Of a stretch of DNA of 64,000 bases, positions 15,915-24,142 are shown piece by piece (position 1 is the stretch's first letter; each line of letters starts with the position of its first letter). Position numbers and translations under genes: made by a program. The stretch comes from Acidimicrobiales bacterium (lineage in GTDB: Bacteria; Actinomycetota; Acidimicrobiia; Acidimicrobiales; SZUA-35), in contig JAWKIO010000005.1 in the NCBI GenBank assembly GCA_041394265.1, positions 2,604,001 through 2,668,000 of the forward strand, written 5' to 3'. Below the pieces are notes generated by a model. That model worked only from the letters and a program-made list of their open reading frames with translations. It had not been told where the DNA came from and did not search any database.

Positions 15915-17050
15915 CACCGCGCTCCTATCGGTGCGTCGATGGTCGGGAAACAGCCGATGATCTCGGTCAACCAGGCGTTGACGTGCGAGCTCCGGCTGGC
16001 GTCGGTCTTGCCGAGTCGAACGATCACCAGGTCGCGCTCGGGGACGACGACGATTCGCTGCCCTTCGTACCCCTGGCACGCAAAGGCCGCCGTGTCGTCG
16101 GGCCACAGCCACCAGTGTTCGCCGTACCAGTGTTCTTCGTCGACATGCGGGTCGACCGGAGTGCGGGCCGCATCGACCCAGCCCACGGGGAGCAGCCGTT
16201 CGCCGTCCCACACACCGTCGCGGAGGTAGAGATAGCCGAACCGTGCAAAGTCTTGTGCTGTTGCGTAGACGAAGGACGAGCCGATGAAGGTGCCGGCATC
16301 GTCGAACTTCGGGATGGCGCTGGACATGCCGATCGGTCCGAAGAGGCGCCGGTCCAGGTAGCCGCGCACGGCATCGGCGTCGGAGGACACGGCGGGCCGA
16401 CCGGGTGTCCCGGCGATCAGGCGCCCGCACAGGGCAGCGATGATGTTGGTCGTACCGCTCGAGTAGCTGAACGTGGTGCCGGGGGCGTGGAGGAGCGGAA
16501 ACGATTCGGCGTAGCCGGCGACGTCGCCTCGCCCGGCGCCGAAGAGCATCTCGATCACATGCGAGATCTGGTCGTCGACGTAGTCCTCGACGAATTCGAG
16601 GCCGCTGGTCATCCGCAGCAGATCCCGGGTGGTGATGGTGCGTCGGTCGTCGTCGGCCCAGCGGGCGACATCGGCCGGTTGGTCGACGTCGATCAGCCCG
16701 TCGAGGGTCAACAGGCCAACGAGTGCCTGGGTGATGCTCTTGCCCATCGACCACGAGATCAGGGTGTCGTCGCTGGCCGTGTTGGGACCGTAGGCCTCGG
16801 TCACCAGTCGCCCACGATGGATCACGACGAGCGCAAGATTGTCGGCGGTGGCAGCTTCGGGGTCGGGCCCGAAGCCTCGCTGCACCAGCGAGGTGAGGCG
16901 ATCGGCGTCGACGTCGTCGGCCGGGTCGCTCGTCGGCCATGTGTCGGTCGGCCACGCCATGCCGTCGGGTTGCGGCGGAAGCGGCGGACGTCGGGTTGGC
17001 TTCCGTGAGCTGCTCGGTGGCGGCGCGCCGTCGGTCGAGGTGTCAGTCAT
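15914..17050 (-). CDS. Beta-lactamase-fold serine hydrolase (class C/DD-peptidase-like)
   Basis: A 378-residue serine hydrolase related to EstB, AmpC and DD-peptidases. SMGK (in ISWSMGKSITQALVGLL) supplies the nucleophilic Ser and Lys, and YSSG (FSYSSGTTNIIAALCG) fills the YxN position. QGYEGQRIVVVPE is in the place of the KTG motif, as in esterase-like members. No signal peptide is seen; the N-terminus is Pro/Ser-rich, so the enzyme is likely cytoplasmic and not a resistance beta-lactamase. It overlaps the upstream ribonuclease gene by 8 nt and the downstream S9 peptidase gene by 1 nt. Confidence 0.85.
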   Translation of the reverse strand: MTDTSTDGAPPPSSSRKPTRRPPLPPQPDGMAWPTDTWPTSDPADDVDADRLTSLVQRGFGPDPEAATADNLALVVIHRGRLVTEAYGPNTASDDTLISWSMGKSITQALVGLLTLDGLIDVDQPADVARWADDDRRTITTRDLLRMTSGLEFVEDYVDDQISHVIEMLFGAGRGDVAGYAESFPLLHAPGTTFSYSSGTTNIIAALCGRLIAGTPGRPAVSSDADAVRGYLDRRLFGPIGMSSAIPKFDDAGTFIGSSFVYATAQDFARFGYLYLRDGVWDGERLLPVGWVDAARTPVDPHVDEEHWYGEHWWLWPDDTAAFACQGYEGQRIVVVPERDLVIVRLGKTDASRSSHVNAWLTEIIGCFPTIDAPIGAR

Positions 17051-18470
17051 GCCGTTCCTTTCCCACGGGGGTGAACGTGACGGTGCGGGCCTCGGTGTCG
17101 ACGGCGTCGAGCTGCACCAGGATCTCGGTGCCGAGCTGGAGCCGATCGGAGCTCACGGTGGTCACGACCGCGGGGTCGAGAAGTTGGATCTTGGCGACGT
17201 CGCGGCGGTCGTCGACGTCGATGACGAATGCCCGGAACGTCTCGCCCACCTGATCGCCGAGCAGGATCGCCTCGGTGTAGTCGATGATCGCCCGTTCGAG
17301 CGACGACTCGTGGGAGCGGGCCCGGCCCATCAAGGTCGGAAGATCGTCGAGCGCGTCGACGGCCCACTGCGGCGGTGACTCGCCGGCGTAGAGCGCAAGG
17401 AGGATCTCGTTGCCGAAACGATCGACCAGACGACGCAGCGGCGCAGTGACGTGGGCGTAGACGGAGGCGATCGCACCGTGCTCGTACTCGTCGGGCAGGA
17501 CGCCATCGAACGCCACGTAGCCGGCACCCCGGAACGAACGGGCCGCCTGCAGCAGGAACGCAGCACGTAGCGAGTTGGTGGGCTCGACGGTACGAATGAA
17601 CTCTGGGTAGTCGAGCTCGGTCGGCCAGTCGATCCCGAGAGCGCGCGCCTGGTGGCGGAGCGCTCGGAGGTCCTGCCGGCGGGTGGGTGGCAGCGTGCGC
17701 AGGATGCCGATCTTGTGCTCGACCATCTTCGAGCCGGCGACGATGCCCGTGAGAAGCGAGATCTGCGCATTCCAGTCCTCGACCGGGAGCGAGGTGTCGT
17801 ACGCCAGCGCGTAACCGCCCGACGGTGTTCGCTCGATCTCCTGGCTCGGCAGGTTGAGGCTGACACCGCCCCGATCGACCTCTCGTTGGAGGCGCAGCGA
17901 GCCGACCACCTGGAGCGGTCGGAGGGCGGGGTCGCCGGCATCGATCCGCCGCTGTGCCTCGGCATACGAGATGGCTTCGCGAACCGTCACGGTGGCTCGC
18001 TCGAGGTGTGAACCGGCGATCTCGCCTTGGGCGCCGAGGTCGATCGTCCACAGCAACGCCGGCCGATCGACACCGGGGAGCAGACTCGCTCGATCCTCGG
18101 AGATCATCGGTGGGTGCAACGGTGTCCGCAGATCAGGTGAGTAGCGGGTCGTGCCTCGTTCCCGGGCCTCACGGTCGATGGGCCCTCCGGGTTCGATGAA
18201 CGCGCCGAGGTCGGCGATGGCGTAGTGGACCCGGAATCCGGTGGCGGTCTCCTCGATGACGAGCGCCTGGTCGAGGTCGGTCGCACCCGGAGGGTCGATG
18301 GCGATGAACGGGAGATCGCGAGCGTCGCGACGGGTGACGTCGGGCGGCGTGGCCGCCTCGGCTGCGGCGAGGACGTCGTCGGGGAACGTCGTGGGCACGT
18401 GGAGTTCCGCCCGGATCCGTGCGAATCCCGCCTCGAAGTCGGTGGGGGCATGGACGCGGAGCTGCTTCAC
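17043..18470 (-). CDS. RNB-domain 3'-5' exoribonuclease (RNase II family)
   Basis: A 475-residue RNase II-family protein consisting mostly of the RNB catalytic domain. PFIAIDPPGATDLDQALVIEE holds the Mg2+-binding aspartates, and VHYAIADLGAFIEPGGPIDREARERG with RGTTRYSPDLRTPLHPP follows as in other actinobacterial RNB proteins. The segment YAHVTAPLRRLVDRFGNEILLAL is the conserved RNA-binding end of the domain. The last residue of the usual DxDD is Gln here (DLDQA). Cold-shock domains at the N-terminus are absent and the C-terminal S1-like region is short, so it is a compact form. It leads the run of three downstream genes. Confidence 0.88.
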   Translation of the reverse strand: MKQLRVHAPTDFEAGFARIRAELHVPTTFPDDVLAAAEAATPPDVTRRDARDLPFIAIDPPGATDLDQALVIEETATGFRVHYAIADLGAFIEPGGPIDREARERGTTRYSPDLRTPLHPPMISEDRASLLPGVDRPALLWTIDLGAQGEIAGSHLERATVTVREAISYAEAQRRIDAGDPALRPLQVVGSLRLQREVDRGGVSLNLPSQEIERTPSGGYALAYDTSLPVEDWNAQISLLTGIVAGSKMVEHKIGILRTLPPTRRQDLRALRHQARALGIDWPTELDYPEFIRTVEPTNSLRAAFLLQAARSFRGAGYVAFDGVLPDEYEHGAIASVYAHVTAPLRRLVDRFGNEILLALYAGESPPQWAVDALDDLPTLMGRARSHESSLERAIIDYTEAILLGDQVGETFRAFVIDVDDRRDVAKIQLLDPAVVTTVSSDRLQLGTEILVQLDAVDTEARTVTFTPVGKERHD

Positions 18471-18500
18471 GGCTGCTCAACCTAGTGGCGTAGCGAAGGG

Positions 18501-19355
18501 TCAGTCCCGATCGAGGGCACAGTTGTCGATCAGTCGCGGGATCCCGACGCGAGCGGCGATCAGGAGGCGGCAGTTCCCTTCGAGCCGAGCGGGCACCTCG
18601 AGCGTGGCGGCGTCGACGGCCGCCACGTAGTCGAGCGACGCTAGGGGTTCCGCCAGAACGACGTCACGCATCGCGTCCATCACCGTGGCGGGATCGTCGC
18701 TGGTGGCCGCCGTTTCGAGTCCGGCGTCGAGGGCGCGTCGCAGCACGATCGCTGCGGCCCGGTGCTCGGGATCGAGGTAGACGTTTCGACTCGACATGGC
18801 GAGGCCATCGGGTTCACGCACGATCGGACAACCGATGACGTCGACCGGGATCGACAGATCGGCGACCATGCGGCGAATGACGGCGAGCTGCTGGAAGTCT
18901 TTCTCACCGAAGAACGCCCGACAGGCACCGACGATCGAGAACAGTTTGGTCACGACCGTGGCGACGCCGGCGAAGTGGGTGGGACGACTGGCACCCTCCC
19001 ACAACTGGGAGAGTCCGCCGACGCTGACCGAGGTGAGCACCGGTCCGAACGGATACATCTCCTCGACGGTGGGCGTGAACAGCAGATCGACGCCGGCCTC
19101 GGAAGCGAGTTCGGTGTCGCGTTCGAGATCACGTGGGTACGCGGACAGGTCTTCGTTCGCGGCGAATTGCAGCGGATTTACGAAGATCGAGGAAACGACG
19201 AGATCGGATTGCGGCCGAGCGGCGCGCATGAGCGAAGCGTGGCCATCGTGGAGGTAGCCCATGGTGGGGACGAACCCGACCGAGCGACCCTCGGAGCGAG
19301 CGGCATCGAGGCGGGCACGGAGCTCGTCGATCGTGGCGATGCGTTCGAGGGTCAT
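18501..19355 (-). CDS. panC: Pantothenate synthetase (pantoate-beta-alanine ligase)
   Basis: A 284-residue cytoplasmic enzyme that joins pantoate and beta-alanine with ATP to make pantothenate, the coenzyme A precursor. PTMGYLHDGHASLMRAAR holds the HDGH ATP-binding motif; VVTKLFSIVGACRAFFGEKDFQQL and the KMSKS-like loop AMSSRNVYL complete the nucleotidylyltransferase-type site. The frame is open upstream, but ATG at 19355 gives the normal length and overlaps the DUF2520 stop by 4 nt (ATGA). panB and panD are not in the window. Confidence 0.95.
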   Translation of the reverse strand: MTLERIATIDELRARLDAARSEGRSVGFVPTMGYLHDGHASLMRAARPQSDLVVSSIFVNPLQFAANEDLSAYPRDLERDTELASEAGVDLLFTPTVEEMYPFGPVLTSVSVGGLSQLWEGASRPTHFAGVATVVTKLFSIVGACRAFFGEKDFQQLAVIRRMVADLSIPVDVIGCPIVREPDGLAMSSRNVYLDPEHRAAAIVLRRALDAGLETAATSDDPATVMDAMRDVVLAEPLASLDYVAAVDAATLEVPARLEGNCRLLIAARVGIPRLIDNCALDRD

Positions 19356-20146
19356 GGACGTCCTTCGTCGTTGGATGCAGCGGCATCTGATGGAGATGAT
19401 GGTGCGTTCTGCCATGGGTGTCCCGCCAGTTCGGCGGCGCCGCGACTGAGGACCTCGTACAGCTCGAGTTCCTCGGCGGGAAGCGCCGCCAGATGCGCAG
19501 CGATGGTGGCCCAGTCGGACCGAGCGGCGGGACCGGTGAGTGCGGCGGCCGGCCCGAGGCGGATCACGTTGTCGAGGGTCGCCGACATCAGCTGCCAGTA
19601 CGCGCCAGGCGGAATGCCAACGGCGTCGGCCAACCGCTCGACCTGCGCGCACAACGACACCAGATGGTTCGAGGCGATGGCGGCGGTGGCGTGGTACAGC
19701 GAGCGTTGGTCGTCCTCGACCCGGACGGCCTGGCCGCCGAGTTGCTCGACGATGGCGGCTGCGAGTGGGGCGCCGGCAACAGCGAAGACCGCGCCGGCCA
19801 GCAGACGTCGGGCGCCGGTCTCGGCGTCGGGCAGGGAGACCAGCGGATGGAGCGAGGCGACGAGGGTATGAGGCTGTAGGTCGCTCAGCGGACGGGAGCC
19901 GGCGAGGTGCATGATGACGGCATCGCACGAACCGATCTGCTCGGCGACCGTGGCGATGGAGTGGTCAGGCACGGCGACGATCACGAGGTCGACGTCGACC
20001 CCCGCATGGCGAACGTCGTCGTTTCGGCCGAGTGATCCGGCGAACGACCAGCCGACCGCTTCGAGCGCACGAGTCATCGAACCCCCGGCTCGTCCGAGAC
20101 CGATCGTGCGGAACCGAGGACGTGGAGCTTCGCCGCGAGCAGTCAT
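19352..20146 (-). CDS. Rossmann-fold/DUF2520 reductase-like protein
   Basis: A 264-residue NAD(P)-binding protein with the N-terminal glycine loop RTIGLGRAGGSMTRALEAVGW, VIVAVPDHSIATVAEQI, and a C-terminal all-helical DUF2520 region containing LYHATAAIASNHLVSL, resembling the dimerisation domain of 6-phosphogluconate-dehydrogenase-like enzymes. The same arrangement, DUF2520 directly before panC, occurs in Mycobacterium (Rv3603c-Rv3602c), so a role in pantoate supply, perhaps as a ketopantoate reductase, is a reasonable inference. The coupling with panC supports this; there is no direct sequence proof of substrate. Confidence 0.8.
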   Translation of the reverse strand: MTARGEAPRPRFRTIGLGRAGGSMTRALEAVGWSFAGSLGRNDDVRHAGVDVDLVIVAVPDHSIATVAEQIGSCDAVIMHLAGSRPLSDLQPHTLVASLHPLVSLPDAETGARRLLAGAVFAVAGAPLAAAIVEQLGGQAVRVEDDQRSLYHATAAIASNHLVSLCAQVERLADAVGIPPGAYWQLMSATLDNVIRLGPAAALTGPAARSDWATIAAHLAALPAEELELYEVLSRGAAELAGHPWQNAPSSPSDAAASNDEGRP

Positions 20147-20165
20147 GGTGGGGAGGTGCCGGCGA

Positions 20166-20621
20166 TCAGTCGTCGGCGAGTAGGGCGGCTTCGACCCGGG
20201 TGAAGATGTTCCGGAACGCCTCGAACTCGTCGGGCTCGATCAGATCGATGAGATAGCGGCGAACGTCGTCGACGTGCCCAGGAGCGGCCGCTTCGAGCTG
20301 ACGGAACCCCTCGTCGGTGAGAAGCGCGTTGGTGCCGCGTCCGTCGTTCGGGCAGTCCACCCGGTCGATCAGTCCCTTGGCGACCAATCGATCGATGCGG
20401 TACGTGAGTCGCGACTTCGACACCAGGACCGTGGAGGCGAGCTGGCTCATGCGGAGCCGTCGTTCGGGCGCTTCGGAGAGATGGACGAGGATCTCGTAGT
20501 CGGTGCTCGAGAGGTCGGAGCGATCCGACAGCCCGTGGTCGAGCCGCTCGGAGAGCAGCGAGGTGGCGTGGAGGAATCGTCGCCACGCATCTTGCTGCTC
20601 GTCGTCCAGCCACCGAGTCAT
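20166..20621 (-). CDS. MarR-family transcriptional regulator
   Basis: A 151-residue winged-helix regulator. STDYEILVHLSEAPERRLRMSQLASTVLVSKSRLTYRIDRLVAKGLIDRVDCPNDGRG shows the recognition helix (SKSRLTYRIDRL) and the wing (DGRGTNALLT). MarR proteins bind palindromic sites as dimers and are usually released by phenolic or oxidant ligands. It is divergent from the YceI-type gene, and the shared 145-bp region has an inverted repeat over the likely yceI promoter, so it probably represses both genes. Confidence 0.88.
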   Translation of the reverse strand: MTRWLDDEQQDAWRRFLHATSLLSERLDHGLSDRSDLSSTDYEILVHLSEAPERRLRMSQLASTVLVSKSRLTYRIDRLVAKGLIDRVDCPNDGRGTNALLTDEGFRQLEAAAPGHVDDVRRYLIDLIEPDEFEAFRNIFTRVEAALLADD

Positions 20622-20701
20622 GTCGTCCAGCGTAGGCGCACTGTCAACGCCGACCGCGCCCCGAGGCGGCGAGAAGGGACCAAGGTCACGCGGCGAGGTG
20701 G

Positions 20702-20736
20702 TTCACTTTTGAATTACCTTCCGTTATGGTTCAAAA
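20702..20736 (+). promoter_or_regulatory. Candidate YceI promoter with MarR operator
   Basis: TTCACT (20702-20707), a 17-nt spacer and TATGGT (20725-20730) give a reasonable housekeeping promoter for the gene starting at 20767. The inverted repeat TTTTGAA (20707-20713) and TTCAAAA (20730-20736) overlaps both boxes and is unusually AT-rich for this DNA. A MarR dimer bound here would block the polymerase. The ligand and actual binding are inference. Confidence 0.5.
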
Positions 20737-20766
20737 CCGAACAACCTCCAACGCAAGGACTTCTCC

Positions 20767-21315
20767 ATGACCACTACAGTGCTCCCCCTCGCCACCGGCA
20801 CCTGGACCTCCGACCTCGCCCACTCGTCGGTCGAGTTCACGGTTCGTCACCTCGGCCTCACCAAGGTGCGCGGCCGCTTCAACCAGTTCGACGCTTCGAT
20901 CGTCGTCGGTGACTCGCTCGAGGCGAGCACCGTCACCGCCGAGATCGCCATGTCGTCGGTCGACACCAACAACACCGACCGCGACGCCCACCTGCTCAGC
21001 ACCGACTTCTTCGGCGTCGACGCCAACCCGACCATGACGTTCCGATCGACCGGTATCAGCGGTGCCGGCGACGACTGGACGCTCGTGGGTGACCTCACCA
21101 TCAACGGCATCACGAAGTCGGTCGAACTCGATGTCGAGTTCTACGGGCTGGCGACCGATCCGTACGGCAACGCCAAGGCCGGATTCGCCGGAGAGACCAC
21201 GATCAGCCGCAAGGACTTCGGCATCGAGTTCAACGCCCCGTTGGAGACCGGCGGTGTCCTGCTCGCCGACAAGGTGGCGATCCAGCTCGAGCTCCAATTC
21301 GTTGCGGCCGGATGA
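20767..21315 (+). CDS. YceI-family lipocalin-like protein
   Basis: A 182-residue protein with the YceI signature: GTWTSDLAHSSVEFTVRHLGLTKVRGRFNQFD at the start, then VTAEIAMSSVDTNNTDRDAHLLSTDFFGVDANPTMTFRST and LTINGITKSVELDVEF. The family forms a lipocalin-like barrel that binds isoprenoid or fatty-acyl chains. No signal peptide is present, so this member is cytoplasmic. It sits opposite a MarR regulator, which suggests inducible expression, possibly in response to a hydrophobic or oxidant compound. Confidence 0.9.
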   Translation: MTTTVLPLATGTWTSDLAHSSVEFTVRHLGLTKVRGRFNQFDASIVVGDSLEASTVTAEIAMSSVDTNNTDRDAHLLSTDFFGVDANPTMTFRSTGISGAGDDWTLVGDLTINGITKSVELDVEFYGLATDPYGNAKAGFAGETTISRKDFGIEFNAPLETGGVLLADKVAIQLELQFVAAG

Positions 21316-21349
21316 GGCAGGACACGGTGGCGTCAGGCAAGGTGGCAGC

Positions 21350-21874
21350 ATGAGCGCGCCAAGCGAACACGAGCCAAGCCAACGCCGGCCCGCCGATCGA
21401 GCGGCCGAGTGGGAGGCGCTGCGTGAGCGCTACCTACTGCCGCCCGACCAGCGGCCCACCACCATTGTCCAGGGCGTGCACCACCTCGCCCTGTTGTGCT
21501 CCGATGTCGAGCAGACGATCCGCTTCTACCAGGAGCTGTTGGGCTTCCCATTGGTCGAGTTGTTCGAGAACCGCGACTACGAGGGCTCGACCCACTTCTT
21601 CTTCGACATCGGGCACGGCAATCTGCTGGCCTTCTTCGACTTCCCCGACCTCGGTCTGGGGCCGTATGCGGAGGTGCTCGGTGGTTTCCACCACCTGGCC
21701 CTCTCGGTCACCCGGGACCACTACGACGCGGCCATCGAGCGCCTTCGTGCCGCTGGGGTGCAGGTCGATCTGGTGGCCGGAGAGTCCGCCTACTTCCGCG
21801 ATCCCGACGGGACCCGGCTCGAACTGTTGGCGGCCCCGCTCCACGAGATGCTCGGTCGCTCCCTCGTCGACTGA
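21350..21874 (+). CDS. VOC (glyoxalase/bleomycin resistance/dioxygenase) family protein
   Basis: A 174-residue protein with one pair of beta-alpha-beta-beta-beta modules. VHHLALLCSDVEQTIRFYQELLGFPLVELFE and FHHLALSVTRDHYDAAIERLRAAGV supply metal-binding His residues, and TRLELLA supplies the Glu. The metal site looks complete, so it is likely a catalytic metalloenzyme such as a lyase, isomerase or dioxygenase. ATG at 21350 is chosen; the longer open frame upstream overlaps the YceI gene. It follows that gene by 34 nt and may be in the same transcript. Confidence 0.8.
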   Translation: MSAPSEHEPSQRRPADRAAEWEALRERYLLPPDQRPTTIVQGVHHLALLCSDVEQTIRFYQELLGFPLVELFENRDYEGSTHFFFDIGHGNLLAFFDFPDLGLGPYAEVLGGFHHLALSVTRDHYDAAIERLRAAGVQVDLVAGESAYFRDPDGTRLELLAAPLHEMLGRSLVD

Positions 21875-21892
21875 CCCTCTGCGACGAACGGC

Positions 21893-22699
21893 TCAATGCC
21901 GTTGGCACCGAGGGCACCAGGTCGTCGTGCGGGCGTCGACCACCGCGGAGCGAAGGGTCGTGCCGCAGCGCTCACACGGCAACCCGGCCCGACCGTAGGC
22001 GTGGAGCTCTTGCTGATTGCCGCCCGTGCCTCCCTCGACGTTGCGATAGTCCCGCAACGTCGTGCCGCCGAGCTCGATGCCCTGTTCCAACACCTCGCGT
22101 AGGGCATCGAGCAGGTCGCCGGCACGCTCCACACCCAGCCGGGTCACGATGGGGTTGATGCGGGCCAGCCACAGCGCCTCATCGGCGTAGATGTTGCCGA
22201 CCCCGGCGATGGGCCGCTGCGACAGCAGCTTGGTCTTGAGCGCTCGACGGCTGGAGCCCAGCAGCTGATGGAATCGTCTCGGGGTCAACGCTGGGTCCCA
22301 CGGTTCGGGCCCGGCGTGGTGCAACGTCGGGATGTCGGCGTAATCGCCGGTGGCGACGAACCGCAGGCGACCGAAGCGCCGGACGTCGACGAACTCGAGT
22401 GTTTCCTCGCCGTCGAGCTCCCACCAGGCCCGGAGGTACGGGTTGGCCAGGTCGGGCCCACCGTCTCGGAACGAGAGCTTGCCGGTCATGCCGAGGTGGA
22501 CGACGAGTTCACGGTCGGCCGCCGTGGGCAGCAGGAGGTATTTGCCCCGCCGAGTGGGTTGGCCGAACCGGTGCCCGACCGCAGCGCGAGCAGGGGTGAA
22601 CTTGGCGGAGTCGTGCGACCCGGCTCGCACGACGGTGCGCCCGGCGAGACGGGGCGCCAGTTGGCGGCGAACGGTCTCGACTTCGGGGAGTTCCGGCAC
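21893..22699 (-). CDS. mutM: Formamidopyrimidine-DNA glycosylase
   Basis: A 268-residue base-excision repair enzyme that removes 8-oxoguanine and FaPy lesions and cleaves the abasic site. The N-terminus PELPEVETVRR provides the catalytic Pro (after Met removal) and Glu; RRGKYLLL carries the conserved Lys; GVGNIYADEALWLARINP is the helix-two-turn-helix; and CERCGTTLRSAVVDARTTTWCPRCQ is the zinc finger. The start is GTG at 22699. The frame stays open far upstream, but that stretch is antisense to the CoA-transferase gene. It is divergent from that gene. Confidence 0.95.
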   Translation of the reverse strand: MPELPEVETVRRQLAPRLAGRTVVRAGSHDSAKFTPARAAVGHRFGQPTRRGKYLLLPTAADRELVVHLGMTGKLSFRDGGPDLANPYLRAWWELDGEETLEFVDVRRFGRLRFVATGDYADIPTLHHAGPEPWDPALTPRRFHQLLGSSRRALKTKLLSQRPIAGVGNIYADEALWLARINPIVTRLGVERAGDLLDALREVLEQGIELGGTTLRDYRNVEGGTGGNQQELHAYGRAGLPCERCGTTLRSAVVDARTTTWCPRCQRH

Positions 22700-22831
22700 G
22701 GCGCCGAGCCTACTGTCGCGTGCCGGTGGCGATACGAGGGCGTTTGGTGGCCCCGTTCCGTCTGACCGGTGCGGGCGTTTGGGGAACAAGGTCCCGCCCG
22801 GCCGTCGTCGGCGGTGCGTATCGTCGGGGGC

Positions 22832-24127
22832 ATGGAACTCGTGCTCCCGCCGTCGCCAGCCAGTCCCGAGGAGATCGCCGACGCTCTGGTCGAGCAGCTC
22901 CCCGAGAACGCCCAGCTCGTCGTCCCGATCGGGAACGGCGAGCCGGTCAAGCTGCTCGACGCCATCGAGGAGCGGGCGTGTGATTTCAAGAACGTCACGA
23001 TCCACCAGATGCACGCGCTGCACGACCGGCCCTACCTCCATGGTGCGTATCGCGGGTACCTCAACCATGTGTCGTGGTTCCTCTCGCACATCACGCGCAA
23101 GGCCTACGAAGCAGGCGGCTGTGAATTCGCCCCGGCCAACTTCTCCGAGGTGCCGCTGCGGCTGCTGGAACGCAACCCGGTCGCGGTGCTGGCCGCGGTG
23201 AGTCCGCCGGACCGCAACGGCCACTTCTCGCTCGGCACCAGCGCCGACTACGCCTCGCCGATGATCGGTCGGGTGCCGTTCATCGTCGAGGTGAACCAGC
23301 GGATGCCGCGCACCTTCGGCGAGAACCGGGTCCGCCATCAGAACACGCTGGGTTGGTGCGAGGCCGACTACCCGCTTGTCGAGACCACGGCCAACGAGCC
23401 GAGCGAGATCGACAAGACCATCGCTGCGCTCGTCGCCGAGCGGATCGGCGATGGCTCCACCCTGCAACTCGGGATCGGGTCGGTGCCGAGCCAGGTTGCC
23501 AAGCTGCTCGTCGATCGCAAGGATCTGGCCATCCATACCGAGCTGTTCAGCGATCCGCTGGTCGACCTGATCGAGTCGGGCGCCGCCACCGGGCGCTACA
23601 AAAGTCGTTCCAAGGGGCGAGCGCTCACCACGTTCGCACTCGGAACGCAGCGTCTCTATGACTTCCTCGACAACAACGACGAGGTGATCTTCGTCGGGGT
23701 GAACGAGGTCAACGATCCCCGCCTGGTCGGCCGCGAGCCCCGGTTCGCCTCGGTCAACGCCACGCTGCAGGTCGACCTGTTCGGACAGTGCGCCTCCGAG
23801 ACCATCGGCACCCGCTATTTCTCGGGCAGCGGTGGCCAAGCCGACTTCGCCCGTGGCGCCCAGTACTCCGAGAACGGCCAGGGCTTCATCGTGCTCCCCT
23901 CCACCACGGCCGGCGGTCGTATCAGCCGGATCACCCCCACGCTCAACAGCGGCGCCGTCGTCACGACCAACAAGAACACCGTCGACAACGTGGTGACCGA
24001 GTTCGGCATTGCCGAGCTCCGGGGGCTCACCATGTCCCAGCGAGCGCATGCCCTCATTGCCATCGCCCACCCCGACCATCGGGCGTGGTTGACCCGCGAG
24101 GCCGAAGCCAACGGCATGATCCGCTGA
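22832..24127 (+). CDS. Acetyl-CoA hydrolase/4-hydroxybutyrate CoA-transferase family protein
   Basis: A 431-residue family I CoA-transferase. It shows IGNGEPVKLLDAIEERA near the N-terminus, VTIHQMHALHDRPYL, LQLGIGSVPSQVAKLLVDRKDLAIHTELFSD in the centre, and the C-terminal SGGQADFARGAQYSENGQGFIVLPST and VTEFGIAELRGLT, all typical of 4-hydroxybutyrate/acetate CoA-transferases. Such enzymes pass CoA between carboxylates through a glutamyl-CoA intermediate. The acceptor cannot be read from sequence. ATG at 22832 is preferred over an upstream ATG with a non-family extension. It stands alone on the plus strand, divergent from mutM. Confidence 0.88.
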   Translation: MELVLPPSPASPEEIADALVEQLPENAQLVVPIGNGEPVKLLDAIEERACDFKNVTIHQMHALHDRPYLHGAYRGYLNHVSWFLSHITRKAYEAGGCEFAPANFSEVPLRLLERNPVAVLAAVSPPDRNGHFSLGTSADYASPMIGRVPFIVEVNQRMPRTFGENRVRHQNTLGWCEADYPLVETTANEPSEIDKTIAALVAERIGDGSTLQLGIGSVPSQVAKLLVDRKDLAIHTELFSDPLVDLIESGAATGRYKSRSKGRALTTFALGTQRLYDFLDNNDEVIFVGVNEVNDPRLVGREPRFASVNATLQVDLFGQCASETIGTRYFSGSGGQADFARGAQYSENGQGFIVLPSTTAGGRISRITPTLNSGAVVTTNKNTVDNVVTEFGIAELRGLTMSQRAHALIAIAHPDHRAWLTREAEANGMIR

Positions 24128-24142
24128 GCTCAGCAGCGTCGA

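Noticed and set aside
15915..16955. Upstream extension of the S9 peptidase frame
   Set aside because: It overlaps the serine hydrolase gene in another frame, and ATG 15914 fits the TGATG coupling.
22700..24079. Upstream extension of the mutM frame
   Set aside because: The extension is antisense to the CoA-transferase gene, while GTG at 22699 gives the invariant PELPE start needed for catalysis.
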